64,000 bases of DNA from Pullulanibacillus pueri (GTDB lineage Bacteria > Bacillota > Bacilli > Bacillales > Sporolactobacillaceae): the NCBI RefSeq assembly GCF_014639255.1, contig NZ_BMFV01000007.1, forward strand, positions 62,001-126,000. Direction: 5' to 3'. Below, in pieces: positions 56,254-64,000 of the stretch. Position numbers and translations under genes: made by a program. Within the stretch, counting starts at the first letter, position 1; each line of letters starts with the position of its first letter. The notes under the pieces were generated by a model. That model searched no databases and was not told where the DNA came from. It was given only the letters and a program-made list of their open reading frames with translations.

Positions 56254-56946
56254 TCAAAAAGGACCATTTATTGTTGGACGTTCTGGTCCAGAATTTTTAT
56301 ACCAATTTTCTTGATCCTTGTAAGTTTGTTTTACCTTCCGCAAGGCATACCACCATAAGAACAGCATGAAAGGAACAATCGCATAAAGCCAAAGCGTTCT
56401 AAAATTCATAAAAACATCGTAAACGCCATGAAGAACAACGGCAATAAATAGTGCTAGGCTTAGCCACTTTACCTTATTTCTAGAAAACTTTGCTCGTCCA
56501 ATGTAATAGCCCATAATAATGCCAAATAAACCGTGGCTTGCCACAGGTAACAAAGCTCTCCATAAAGCCACGTCAATGCCATAGGCAAAAAGATAAAACA
56601 CATTCTCAGCTGTTGCAAAACCTAAAGAAACAGCGGCTGTATATACAATACCATCATACCGCTCAGAAAACGCCACATGATGATAAGCCGTATAGATAAC
56701 AATAAACCATTTTAAAAATTCTTCTAAAAGTCCATTCAAAAGAAACGCCTGAGCCAACCGCCCCTGCAGAAGATGTTCCGCCGAAAAAGCATACTGAATC
56801 ATCATGACTGGAAGGACCAATAAAGCACCAATAATAAATGTCTTTATCACAACACCAATCGGCTCAGATTCGTATTTATCTTTTAAATATATATAGGAGA
56901 GAAAGGCTATTCCGGGAGCAATCCCTGCAGTGATAATAGCCAACAT
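56254..56946 (-). CDS. prsW: Intramembrane protease PrsW
   Basis: 230 residues with about seven to eight membrane helices. The glutamate pair NGLLEEFLKW and the later ATAENVFY and ASHGLFG blocks are the conserved sites of this CAAX-related protease. In B. subtilis it makes the site-1 cut of anti-sigma factor RsiW to release sigma-W. GAGGAACACAC precedes the ATG. Its position between sleB and ypdA is conserved. Confidence 0.94.
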   Translation of the reverse strand: MLAIITAGIAPGIAFLSYIYLKDKYESEPIGVVIKTFIIGALLVLPVMMIQYAFSAEHLLQGRLAQAFLLNGLLEEFLKWFIVIYTAYHHVAFSERYDGIVYTAAVSLGFATAENVFYLFAYGIDVALWRALLPVASHGLFGIIMGYYIGRAKFSRNKVKWLSLALFIAVVLHGVYDVFMNFRTLWLYAIVPFMLFLWWYALRKVKQTYKDQENWYKNSGPERPTINGPF

Positions 56947-57158
56947 GTGTGTTCCTCATTTCTCATGTCAACCCCAGCAAACGGGGTGTACGTCAAAGTG
57001 ATTTCATCAAGAATGTTTCAGTTCATTCATTCTTATTTTTCAAGGCTTTTTTGACAAAGTGGATCACAGTGCTTGATGTTTACACTATCTTATCATTTTA
57101 AATCCGCTGTGAATACAAAAAATCCTATAAATTTTTCTTGATAACCCTTCACTTAAAA

Positions 57159-58154
57159 TTATTGTAGTTCTCGTCTCTTTGTAATGGCTTGAGTTATGGC
57201 ATCGCCATGAAACCGACCATTTTCAATAAAAATTTCATTCGCGTCATTTCCCGCCGCAATCACCCCTGCGATAAAGATGCCTGGAACATTCGTTTCCATC
57301 GTTTCAGGATTAAATATAGGCCGACCACTTTCCTTTTCCACCTTGACTCCCATTGATTGCAGAAAAGAGTGATCAGGATGATAACCCGTCATAGCAAAGA
57401 CATAGTCATTCTTAAGGCTGTATTCCTTACCTTCATGATGATAGACGACAGCCTCTGGAAGAATTTCTTTAACTTCAGCTTCGAAAATCATATTAACATA
57501 ACCATGTCTTACAAGTGATTGAAACTCAGGAAGGATCCACGGCTTTACACTCGACGAATAATCAGAACCCCTATAGATTACAGTGACCCGTGCACCCGCA
57601 TGGTGAAGCTCCATTGCCGCATCTACAGCCGAATTCTTTCCGCCTATAACAACGACATCACAATCAAAATAAGGGTGAGCTTCCTTGAAATAATGAAACA
57701 CTTTTGGCAATGTTTCGCCCGGAATGTCCATATAATTAGGATGATCATAGTAACCCGTAGATACAACGACATCCTTTGCTTGATATACACGAGCCTCTTC
57801 TCCCCTGAAAACCGTATGAACTTCAAAAGAACCATCTTTAGCCTTTTCCACTTTAACCACTTCTTCAAAAGCATTGACATTGATTTTTTTCCTTTTCACA
57901 ACGTCACGGTAATAAGCAAGGGCTTGATTTCTCTTTGGTTTTCGATCTTCAATAACAAAGGGCATGTCACCAATTTCCAGCTTATTACTCGTACTAAAAA
58001 ACTGTTGATGTGTTGGATAATTATACAACGCTTGTACGATATTTCCCTTTTCAATGATAAGCGGATTAAACCCTGCTTCTTGCAACCGAATCGCTGCTGA
58101 CAAACCACAAGGGCCAGCACCAATAATAATAATATCCCTTATCCTTTTATCCAT
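57159..58154 (-). CDS. ypdA: Bacillithiol disulfide reductase YpdA
   Basis: A 331-residue FAD/NADPH oxidoreductase. IIIGAGPCGLSAAI binds FAD and contains Cys16, equivalent to the single catalytic cysteine reported in YpdA (Bdr). VVIGGKNSAVDAAMEL binds NADPH. It recycles oxidised bacillithiol, and its partners bshA and bshB1 are also in this window. The start is an ATG 12 bases after GGGGAG. Confidence 0.95.
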   Translation of the reverse strand: MDKRIRDIIIIGAGPCGLSAAIRLQEAGFNPLIIEKGNIVQALYNYPTHQQFFSTSNKLEIGDMPFVIEDRKPKRNQALAYYRDVVKRKKINVNAFEEVVKVEKAKDGSFEVHTVFRGEEARVYQAKDVVVSTGYYDHPNYMDIPGETLPKVFHYFKEAHPYFDCDVVVIGGKNSAVDAAMELHHAGARVTVIYRGSDYSSSVKPWILPEFQSLVRHGYVNMIFEAEVKEILPEAVVYHHEGKEYSLKNDYVFAMTGYHPDHSFLQSMGVKVEKESGRPIFNPETMETNVPGIFIAGVIAAGNDANEIFIENGRFHGDAITQAITKRRELQ

Positions 58155-58364
58155 TCGATGTCATCTCCCCATAAAAAAGCGCAAAAGTAAAATTAATCAA
58201 AATTCATTCATAAGCTCTGCTTTCTTCAGCATCAAATGAATAATCATCAAATAAAAACAGGGCTATACGGATAATAACCCGTTATCCCTTTTATATAATT
58301 GTGGCCATACTTATCTTGGGTTACATGTATTACCCTCTTCACATAAAATAGGTCCTTTAAGTAA

Positions 58365-58399
58365 TAAAAAACCTCTCCTAAAAATCATAGGAGAAGTTT
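58365..58399 (-). terminator. Terminator of gudB
   Basis: AAACTTCTCCT and AGGAGAGGTTT pair (one G-T) around a 9-base loop; TTTATT follows on the minus strand. Confidence 0.82.
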
Positions 58400-58453
58400 C
58401 AATAATTTGCAACACATAATATGGACATTTCATCCACATTTAATAGCGAAACA

Positions 58454-59734
58454 TTAAATCCAACCACGGAAGCGGGAAGCCTCAGCCATTTTCCGAACAC
58501 CAACCATATAAGCCGCTAACCGCATATTTACTTTACGATTCTTTGAAGTATTGTAGACATTATTAAAGGAATTAATGAGTACTTTTTCTAACCGCTCATC
58601 CACTTCCTTCTCCGTCCAATAAAAGCCTTGATTATTCTGCACCCATTCAAAGTAAGAGACCGTAACCCCACCGGAGCTGGCAAGAACATCAGGAACGAGT
58701 AAAATGCCTCTGTCCGTTAAAATCTTAGTCGCTCTAAGCGTAGTCGGACCGTTTGCTGCTTCAACAACAATTTGCGCCTTAATATTATGAGCATTTTGTT
58801 CTGTAATTTGGTTTTCAATAGCTGCCGGAACAAGAATATCACAATCGAGTTCAAGAAGCTCTTTATTTGAAATCGTATTTTTAAAAAGTTTTGTCACTGT
58901 CCCAAAGCTATCACGGCGATCAAGAAGGTAATCAATATCAAGCCCCTCTGGATCATAAAGGGCACCGTAAGCATCGGAAATTCCGATGATTTTCGCACCT
59001 TCATCATGCATAAACTTGGCCAAAAAGCTGCCTGCATTCCCAAAGCCTTGAACAACAACGCGTGCCCCCTCTAATGGGATGCCTTGTTTCTTGGCTGCTT
59101 CACGAATACAAATCGTGACACCTTTGGCAGTCGCCGATTCTCGTCCATGAGATCCACCTAAAACAAGCGGTTTACCGGTAATAAAACCCGGGGAATCAAA
59201 TTCACGAATACGGCTGTATTCATCCATCATCCAAGCCATAATTTGTGAGTTGGTAAAGACATCTGGTGCAGGAATGTCCTTTGTTGGTCCAACAATTTGA
59301 CTAATGGCTCGAACATACCCTCGACTTAATCTTTCAAGTTCACGGAAAGACATATTACGGGGATCACATATTATTCCGCCTTTCCCACCACCATAAGGCA
59401 AATCAACGATACCAGCCTTTAAACTCATCCATATTGACAACGCTTTCACTTCGGTATCAGTCACCTCAGGATGAAAACGTACCCCACCTTTCGTAGGTCC
59501 CACTGAATCATTATGCTGAGCACGGTAGCCGGTGAAAATTTTAGTTGATCCATCATCCATTCTAACAGGAATACGAACCGTCATCATTCTCATTGGCTCT
59601 TTCAAGAGTTCATACACTTCATCAGGATAGCCTAATTTATCCAAAGCTTCCTTTATAACGGTTTGAGTTGATTCCAGTACATCAAGTTTTTCAGCTTCTA
59701 CATTTTGGTTTCCAGTTCCATTCTGAGCTACCAT
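58454..59734 (-). CDS. gudB: NAD-specific glutamate dehydrogenase
   Basis: A 426-residue hexameric dehydrogenase that degrades glutamate to 2-oxoglutarate and ammonia. The catalytic lysine is in PYGGGKGGI; the NAD fold follows (VVVQGFGNAGSFLA). The region TEVKALSIWMSLK carries a single VKA, without the three-residue duplication that inactivates gudB in B. subtilis 168, so the enzyme should be active. Position before ypdA is conserved. The 361-base gap to mecB is AT-rich and holds only the mecB terminator. Confidence 0.95.
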   Translation of the reverse strand: MVAQNGTGNQNVEAEKLDVLESTQTVIKEALDKLGYPDEVYELLKEPMRMMTVRIPVRMDDGSTKIFTGYRAQHNDSVGPTKGGVRFHPEVTDTEVKALSIWMSLKAGIVDLPYGGGKGGIICDPRNMSFRELERLSRGYVRAISQIVGPTKDIPAPDVFTNSQIMAWMMDEYSRIREFDSPGFITGKPLVLGGSHGRESATAKGVTICIREAAKKQGIPLEGARVVVQGFGNAGSFLAKFMHDEGAKIIGISDAYGALYDPEGLDIDYLLDRRDSFGTVTKLFKNTISNKELLELDCDILVPAAIENQITEQNAHNIKAQIVVEAANGPTTLRATKILTDRGILLVPDVLASSGGVTVSYFEWVQNNQGFYWTEKEVDERLEKVLINSFNNVYNTSKNRKVNMRLAAYMVGVRKMAEASRFRGWI

Positions 59735-60059
59735 TTTTGACCTCCCATAACACTTGCCATAAGCAACTATAAGTCACCCTTATGTTATGATCTTTATTCT
59801 TTTAAATTTTTTATGACATGGATTTTTAATTACTCATTTACTATAGAGAAAACATGAGCATTTTTCAATGATTTAAACTAAATTTCTTATTTGAAATTTA
59901 TATTCTTTATTTTCCAGAACCCTTTGCTTATTTTAATCATGTTTACCATGCATTATTAATATAATAAAAAACAGAGGACACTCCATCTTCTTAAGAAAGT
60001 TTAAGCATTAAGGACCCTATTCAAAAGTTCGCCACATTATCGTCTTTTTCCCAATATAA

Positions 60060-60092
60060 AGAACCTCACCTTTTATGCTAAGGGAGGCTTTA
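60060..60092 (-). terminator. Terminator of mecB
   Basis: AAGCCTCCCTT pairs with AAGG.GAGG.CTT through an imperfect stem around a short loop, then TATATT on the minus strand, 4 bases past the stop. Confidence 0.65.
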
Positions 60093-60095
60093 TAT

Positions 60096-60683
60096 TTAGA
60101 AATATCGCTTTATATGTTCAATCGCCTTTTCACTCATTATAGCGTTTCCGTACTCCATTAAACGATATTGTGTGACAGTAGAAGGATTTCCGAACTCCGC
60201 TAAAAGAGCAATAAATGTATCTAAATCAATGGTGATTTCATTTTCTTCAAAGAATAGGTAATAACTGCCATCAAAGTGGAAGAGAGCACCTTCTTTTACT
60301 CCTAAAGGGGAAAGACGATGAGACAATGCAATAACGTCTTCGAAATCATTAAACGTATAGATGATTTCATTACTCTCGTCTAATGTGACTTGCATCTCAA
60401 TAAATTCGTCATCACCCTCTTCGTCATCAATAAAATCAGGATCGAATCGCTTAGACACAATCACAACCATTCCTTGAGCAGGTAAAGAAAAAACTTCTAC
60501 CTCAATTGGTCCGTCAGCTTGAAAGCCTAATTCATCATCTGCTTCCATGATCATGTCACGAAACAAATTTTGGACTTTCGGCAGGTTGGTCCACATATCT
60601 TCTTTAGTAATCCCACGTTCTTGAAGATCATCAAACGTCAAAAATATTTTTATCTTGTCACTATTCAAGCGCTCCAACCGCAT
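60096..60683 (-). CDS. mecB: MecA-family ClpC adaptor (MecB/YpbH)
   Basis: 195 residues with the MecA layout: N-terminal substrate domain (MRLERLNSDKIKIFLTFDDLQERGI), an acidic linker (DDEEGDDEF) and a C-terminal ClpC-binding domain. Position next to gudB and ypbG points to the YpbH/MecB paralogue, not MecA. It delivers substrates to ClpCP and may modulate competence or sporulation. AAGGAGG precedes the ATG. Confidence 0.9.
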   Translation of the reverse strand: MRLERLNSDKIKIFLTFDDLQERGITKEDMWTNLPKVQNLFRDMIMEADDELGFQADGPIEVEVFSLPAQGMVVIVSKRFDPDFIDDEEGDDEFIEMQVTLDESNEIIYTFNDFEDVIALSHRLSPLGVKEGALFHFDGSYYLFFEENEITIDLDTFIALLAEFGNPSTVTQYRLMEYGNAIMSEKAIEHIKRYF

Positions 60684-61008
60684 ATAAGGTCCTCCTTACC
60701 ATGACACAATTCTTTTTATACCTTATGCTAGATCTTTCTATTGTGTTCATAATAACTACTTGTTCGTAGTATACAATTGCCACAGTTAAAGGACAAGCGT
60801 TTTATACTAAAGTTAAGAAACACAAAGAACAGAATTCTGTTTTTAAAGACGCATTTGATTTCTAATAAAGTTTTCGGGGTAAATTAAAATGCACTTCAAA
60901 AGCTTATTCTGCTCGTATTTTTCCTTCACCCTTTTAAGAGCCTGGCTCAACAACGACATCCGGTAATAGTCAATGCATTCTCCATGACGCTTTGTCATTT
61001 CGACTATT

Positions 61009-61842
61009 TTAGTGCTGAATGTCACTTGGATGTAGTCGGATAAATAAAGCATCCGGCGGTGCTCCTAAACGCAATGGGTAGGACGTTGTCCCATAGCCCG
61101 CACTAATAATAAGGGTACCAAATGGCTTGGTCCACACGCCTGCTTTTTCACGAATGCCCCAGCCAAACACTCGAATTTGACCTCCATGGGTATGACCACT
61201 TATCACTAAAGGGATATGGTCTTCCACCTTAATCTTTTCAACAATATTAGGATTGTGACTAATTAGCACCCGCGTTCCAGGGAGTGTCTCTTCCAAAGCC
61301 TCATCAAGACGGTCAAGCTCATTTGTTGAGTCACAAACTCCAATAAGATTTAGAAATAAGCCAGCTTTTTTATATGTGTATACCGAATTATTAAGTAGTT
61401 TAACCCCATTGTCGATTAATATTTGTTCAAAGGAATAGCGATCGACATAAAGATCATGATTTCCCCAAACAAACAATATCGGAACATTAAAGCGACGGAG
61501 TTTTTGCACATTTTCACGCACTCGTGAAAACGGAACGCCTTCTTCTGTAAGATCCCCACCAATAATGACGATATCTGGACTAAGTGTTTGTGGAAGCATG
61601 TCATCAGAGATCCTCCGACGATGAACATCCGAAATAAAATAGATTGAAAAACCATCGAATTCCTTTGGGAGTGTCTTTACGTCAATATCCTTCGTTAAAA
61701 TGATATTTAAACGGGCTTCTCTTAACATATAAATCAGGAAGGAAAAAACTATTGAGATCACAATACAGACTGTAATAATAAGGATAATCAAAAAATGTCC
61801 TCCCACAGCTTGTTTAGGATACTTCCCTCTGTATCTTATCAA
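61009..61842 (-). CDS. ypbG: Membrane-anchored metallophosphoesterase YpbG
   Basis: 277 residues: one N-terminal membrane segment (about 17-40), then a calcineurin-type phosphoesterase with FISDVHRR, GGDLTEEG, WGNHD and SGHTHGGQ, the complete two-metal ligand set. B. subtilis YpbG is related; the substrate is unknown. It overlaps the upstream membrane-protein gene by 29 bases. Confidence 0.9.
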   Translation of the reverse strand: MIRYRGKYPKQAVGGHFLIILIITVCIVISIVFSFLIYMLREARLNIILTKDIDVKTLPKEFDGFSIYFISDVHRRRISDDMLPQTLSPDIVIIGGDLTEEGVPFSRVRENVQKLRRFNVPILFVWGNHDLYVDRYSFEQILIDNGVKLLNNSVYTYKKAGLFLNLIGVCDSTNELDRLDEALEETLPGTRVLISHNPNIVEKIKVEDHIPLVISGHTHGGQIRVFGWGIREKAGVWTKPFGTLIISAGYGTTSYPLRLGAPPDALFIRLHPSDIQH

Positions 61843-62287
61843 AGGAAAGCCCGAAATGAATAGCAGTTAATATAAGGAGTACAGCGGCAACCCATATAGA
61901 ACAGGAAAATAAATAACCCCATCCTAACACTAAGACGATGGCATCAACGACTAAAAAGATGCGCTGTCCATGGCCTCTTTCTCGCTTTTGATTGAACACA
62001 TGAATGCATCTTATCTGCATCACATTGGAAAGAATAATAAAACAAGCTAAGAAAAAAATAGCTCCTTCTAAAAACGTTAAGGGCTCTAAAATCAAGTCCC
62101 CAATTTTGGCTGAATCACCCATCATTGAAAATACTTTAGTCGCTTCATAGCCGCATAAAATACCTACCATATACCCTATCAGTATTCTCAAAAATACCCC
62201 CTCCCATAACCAAAGTATGAAAAAGGGCAAAGAGGTGTTACCTTTGATAAAAGAGCTTAAATATTGAACATACAGCGGTAAATCCAA
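61814..62287 (-). CDS. Small polytopic membrane protein of unknown function
   Basis: Up to 157 residues with about four hydrophobic segments (around 21-46, 72-94, 108-126, 128-144) and a basic loop FNQKRERGHGQR. I do not recognise the family; by position it could correspond to YpbF (DUF2663). The start is doubtful: TTG 62287 has no ribosome site, TTG 62230 has AAAGGT, and TTG 62191 has a strong GGAGGGGG 5 bases before it. It overlaps ypbG and follows the CBS gene by 8 bases or more, suggesting one operon. Confidence 0.55.
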   Translation of the reverse strand: MDLPLYVQYLSSFIKGNTSLPFFILWLWEGVFLRILIGYMVGILCGYEATKVFSMMGDSAKIGDLILEPLTFLEGAIFFLACFIILSNVMQIRCIHVFNQKRERGHGQRIFLVVDAIVLVLGWGYLFSCSIWVAAVLLILTAIHFGLSFDKIQREVS

Positions 62288-62295
62288 ACGATGGG

Positions 62296-62928
62296 TTACG
62301 TTCGTTTAATATCAAGAACTTTAAAACCGTTTTTTTCAAGTTTTTGAATATATTTTTGTGTATCCTCATTATCCACGACTTTCATCACAATACGACGAAC
62401 AAGCTTGTCCGAATCATCAAAAGTAGTTAATGAGATAATATTTTGATGAAATTGTCTAGTGATCTCTGACAGACGAAGAATCCTACCTTCGGTTTCCACG
62501 GATGAAAATACAATTCTTAATCCTTTTTTGTTCATGCCAAACACGCTTTGAAATTGATCCAATACCTCATAACGGGTCACGATACCAAGAAATCGCTTGG
62601 CATCATCTACTACTGCCACAATCGGCACATTTTTCATTTTTATGACGGTTTCTTCAAATCCATCATTCTCATTGACTGTATTTTCTTGAGCCGTGGCGAT
62701 CTCACCAACGGTCGTTGTATCCATAAACACTTGTTTCTCTTTATTCGAATGAAAAGCCGCCTCAAAAATCGTATTCTTAGTGACTAAACCCTTATAGGTA
62801 TCTCCCTTTATCACAGGCATGCCATCAATCTCATGCTGTTCAAGAAGTTCCAGAGCTTCCTTCACAAACACCTGGTCTTCTACAAAATACGTTTTGTGCT
62901 TAGGTATCATCACGCTTTTGACAAACAT
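62296..62928 (-). CDS. CBS-pair protein with C-terminal ACT-like domain
   Basis: 210 residues: two CBS motifs (about 5-60 with MPVIKGDTYKGLVTKN, and 75-130 with VPIVAVVDDAKRFLGIVTRYE) and a C-terminal ACT-like domain (about 138-208). The layout resembles AcuB of Bacillus, but the sequence is not close enough to name it. CBS pairs bind adenine nucleotides, including c-di-AMP in some cases, so a small-molecule sensor is likely. It is the first gene of the run toward ypbG, divergent from cotJ. Confidence 0.78.
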   Translation of the reverse strand: MFVKSVMIPKHKTYFVEDQVFVKEALELLEQHEIDGMPVIKGDTYKGLVTKNTIFEAAFHSNKEKQVFMDTTTVGEIATAQENTVNENDGFEETVIKMKNVPIVAVVDDAKRFLGIVTRYEVLDQFQSVFGMNKKGLRIVFSSVETEGRILRLSEITRQFHQNIISLTTFDDSDKLVRRIVMKVVDNEDTQKYIQKLEKNGFKVLDIKRT

Positions 62929-63017
62929 AGTCGTTCCTCCTCTTTTACTTCTTCATACCATTCTACATTTTCGTAGGATTTTCCTTCTTTTTGATTATAA
63001 CCGATATTTACGGAAGG

Positions 63018-63046
63018 GAATATGCCAAGCTTTTTGTACATATAAA
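63018..63046 (+). promoter_or_regulatory. Predicted sigma-E promoter of the cotJ operon
   Basis: GAATATG (63018-63024), 14 bases, CATATAAA (63039-63046) fits the sigma-E pattern. The cotJA start is 35 bases downstream. The B. subtilis cotJ operon is known to be sigma-E controlled. Confidence 0.6.
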
Positions 63047-63080
63047 AAGTTAATGAGTGTGAAATGAGGGGAGGAGAACT

Positions 63081-63302
63081 ATGGATACGTCATTTAGAAA
63101 AAGCTTCGAGCCCTTTATCAGCCGGTTCGACCCGTGTAAACCGATACCAGTCAAGTATTATGAAACACCGCCACAGCTTTATCTCGGCTTTCAACCCGAA
63201 GGTTTAGAACAGTTTTCACCTGCTGAAGCTTTAAAACACGGGACCCTTTGGCCGGCTCTGTATGCACCCTATTCTAATCCTTATCGGCACGATGGGAAAT
63301 AA
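63081..63302 (+). CDS. cotJA: Spore coat protein CotJA
   Basis: 73 residues with the proline-rich core RFDPCKPIPVKYYETPPQLYLGF typical of CotJA. It is laid down in the inner coat with CotJC. GGGGAGGAG precedes the ATG. First gene of cotJABC, with a 15-base gap to cotJB. Confidence 0.94.
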   Translation: MDTSFRKSFEPFISRFDPCKPIPVKYYETPPQLYLGFQPEGLEQFSPAEALKHGTLWPALYAPYSNPYRHDGK

Positions 63303-63317
63303 AAGGAGGGACGCGCA

Positions 63318-63584
63318 TTGGCTAATAAACCCTTACCGGATGACTATTATCAACGCTTAGAGGAAATTCAAAAGATTGATTTTACACTTGTTGAGCTTAA
63401 CCTATATCTCGATACCCATCCTCAAGATCTAGAGGCCATTAAGCAATATAATACATTCACTAAGAAAGCTAAAGAACTCCGACAAATGTTTGAAGAAAGA
63501 TACGGACCGATGATTCACTTTGGACATAGTTACAGCACCCATCCTTGGGCATGGATAGAATCACCTTGGCCCTGGCAGGTTTAA
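63318..63584 (+). CDS. cotJB: Spore coat protein CotJB
   Basis: 88 residues of the CotJB family: DDYYQRLEEIQKIDFTLVEL, LYLDTHPQD and a C-terminal PWAWIESPWPWQV. It assists assembly of CotJC into the coat. The start codon is TTG with AAAGGAGGG upstream. Confidence 0.94.
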   Translation: MANKPLPDDYYQRLEEIQKIDFTLVELNLYLDTHPQDLEAIKQYNTFTKKAKELRQMFEERYGPMIHFGHSYSTHPWAWIESPWPWQV

Positions 63585-63621
63585 TTTTTTCAAAGAATTC
63601 TCAAGTAAAGGGGTGTCATTC

Positions 63622-64000
63622 ATGTGGCTTTATGAAAAAAAATTGCAGTATCCCGTCAGAGTCAGTGTTTGTAATCCACGACTTGCAAAGTTTTTAATTG
63701 AACAGTACGGGGGTGCCGATGGTGAATTGTCTGCAGCTCTCCGTTACTTGAATCAACGCTATACCATTCCTGACAAGGTCATTGGTCTACTTACTGATAT
63801 CGGAACAGAGGAATTTGCCCATCTTGAAATGATTGCAACGATGGTGTATAAATTAACAAAAGATGCGACTCCTGAAGAGATGAAGCAAGCGGGACTGGGT
63901 GATCACTACGCCAATCATGACGGCGCTTTGTTCTATCATGATGCCGCCGGAAACAACTGGACAGCATCCTATATCCAAGCAAAAGGCGATCCCATCGCTG
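63622..64000 (+). CDS. cotJC: Spore coat protein CotJC, manganese-catalase family (3' end cut by window edge)
   Basis: The frame is open from ATG 63622 to the window end (126 complete codons). The protein begins MWLYEKKLQYPVRV and has GADGELSAALRYLNQRYTIP and DIGTEEFAHLEMIATMVYKL, which hold glutamate and histidine ligands of the di-manganese centre of ferritin-like catalases. GGGGTG lies upstream. It probably protects spores or mother cells from peroxide. Last visible gene of cotJABC. Confidence 0.94.
   Translation, partial: MWLYEKKLQYPVRVSVCNPRLAKFLIEQYGGADGELSAALRYLNQRYTIPDKVIGLLTDIGTEEFAHLEMIATMVYKLTKDATPEEMKQAGLGDHYANHDGALFYHDAAGNNWTASYIQAKGDPIA

Noticed and set aside
60843-61052. A 69-codon minus-strand frame after ypbG
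   Set aside because: It overlaps the end of ypbG in another frame, no start has a ribosome site, and the protein resembles nothing I know. A shorter version starting at 60998 also lacks a ribosome site.
1-64000. CRISPR arrays, tRNA or rRNA genes, prophage or transposase genes
   Set aside because: I looked for evenly spaced direct repeats, cloverleaf-like runs ending in CCA and transposase or integrase motifs and found none.

Overview
The window comes from an endospore-forming, menaquinone-using Firmicute of the order Bacillales. It carries sporulation and spore genes (spoIVA, spoVIF, sleB-ypeB, cotJABC, a cortex-lytic-type LysM/GH18 protein), bacillithiol genes (bshA, bshB1, ypdA), a Bacillus-type menaquinol:cytochrome c reductase (qcrABC) and TRAP (mtrB). 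Gene order largely follows the ponA-to-cotJ/ypb stretch of Bacillus subtilis, but with gene losses, one fusion and different accessory genes, so it is probably a Bacillales lineage outside the B. subtilis group. The genus cannot be named from the sequence. Nearly all genes are on the minus strand; the exceptions are the truncated penicillin-binding protein at the left edge, a YitT-type membrane protein near 16 kb and the cotJ operon at the right edge.

Layout. 0-5.5 kb: C-terminal part of a class A PBP, a LigB-type dioxygenase, a LysM/GH18 hydrolase, nth and dnaD. 5.5-16 kb: asnS, aspB, ypmB, a secreted degenerate metallo-beta-lactamase-fold protein, then ypjD-dapB-mgsA-bshB1-bshA-cca-birA (read right to left). 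16-26 kb: membrane proteins, a zinc peptidase, ypjB/ypjA, qcrABC, ypiF/ypiB/ypiA and a degenerate amidohydrolase-like gene. 26-36 kb: aromatic amino acid supercluster cheR-aroC-aroB, then trpD-trpC-trpFB-trpA-hisC-tyrA. 36-46 kb: ndk, hepS-menG-hepT (menaquinone side chain), folE-mtrB, hup, spoIVA, ypH-type small genes and gpsA. 46-60 kb: plsY, der, ypfD, plsC, cmk, ypfA/B, ypeB-sleB, prsW, ypdA, gudB. 60-64 kb: mecB, ypbG, a membrane protein, a CBS/ACT protein and cotJABC (cotJC cut by the window edge).

The most informative region is the trp operon. Its leader has a vegetative-type promoter just after aroB, about eleven (G/U)AG triplets typical of a TRAP binding site, an antiterminator and an overlapping intrinsic terminator. 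The TRAP gene mtrB lies about 7 kb away. The first gene behind this leader is trpD, not trpE, and trpF and trpB form one uninterrupted reading frame. The EPSP synthase gene that follows tyrA in B. subtilis is absent; beyond a terminator sits a pseudo-amidohydrolase instead.

Intergenic DNA holds many intrinsic terminators and a dispersed repeat family. Its ends resemble GATTGGAGCGGAAGGCGCGAG and GGAAAGCGAGC...CTGGAGCGGAAATC. Two clear copies lie in the 1 kb gap between ypjA and qcrC, one of them folding into several hairpins, and decayed copies occur in at least five other gaps. I saw no tRNA, rRNA, CRISPR array, transposase or prophage genes.
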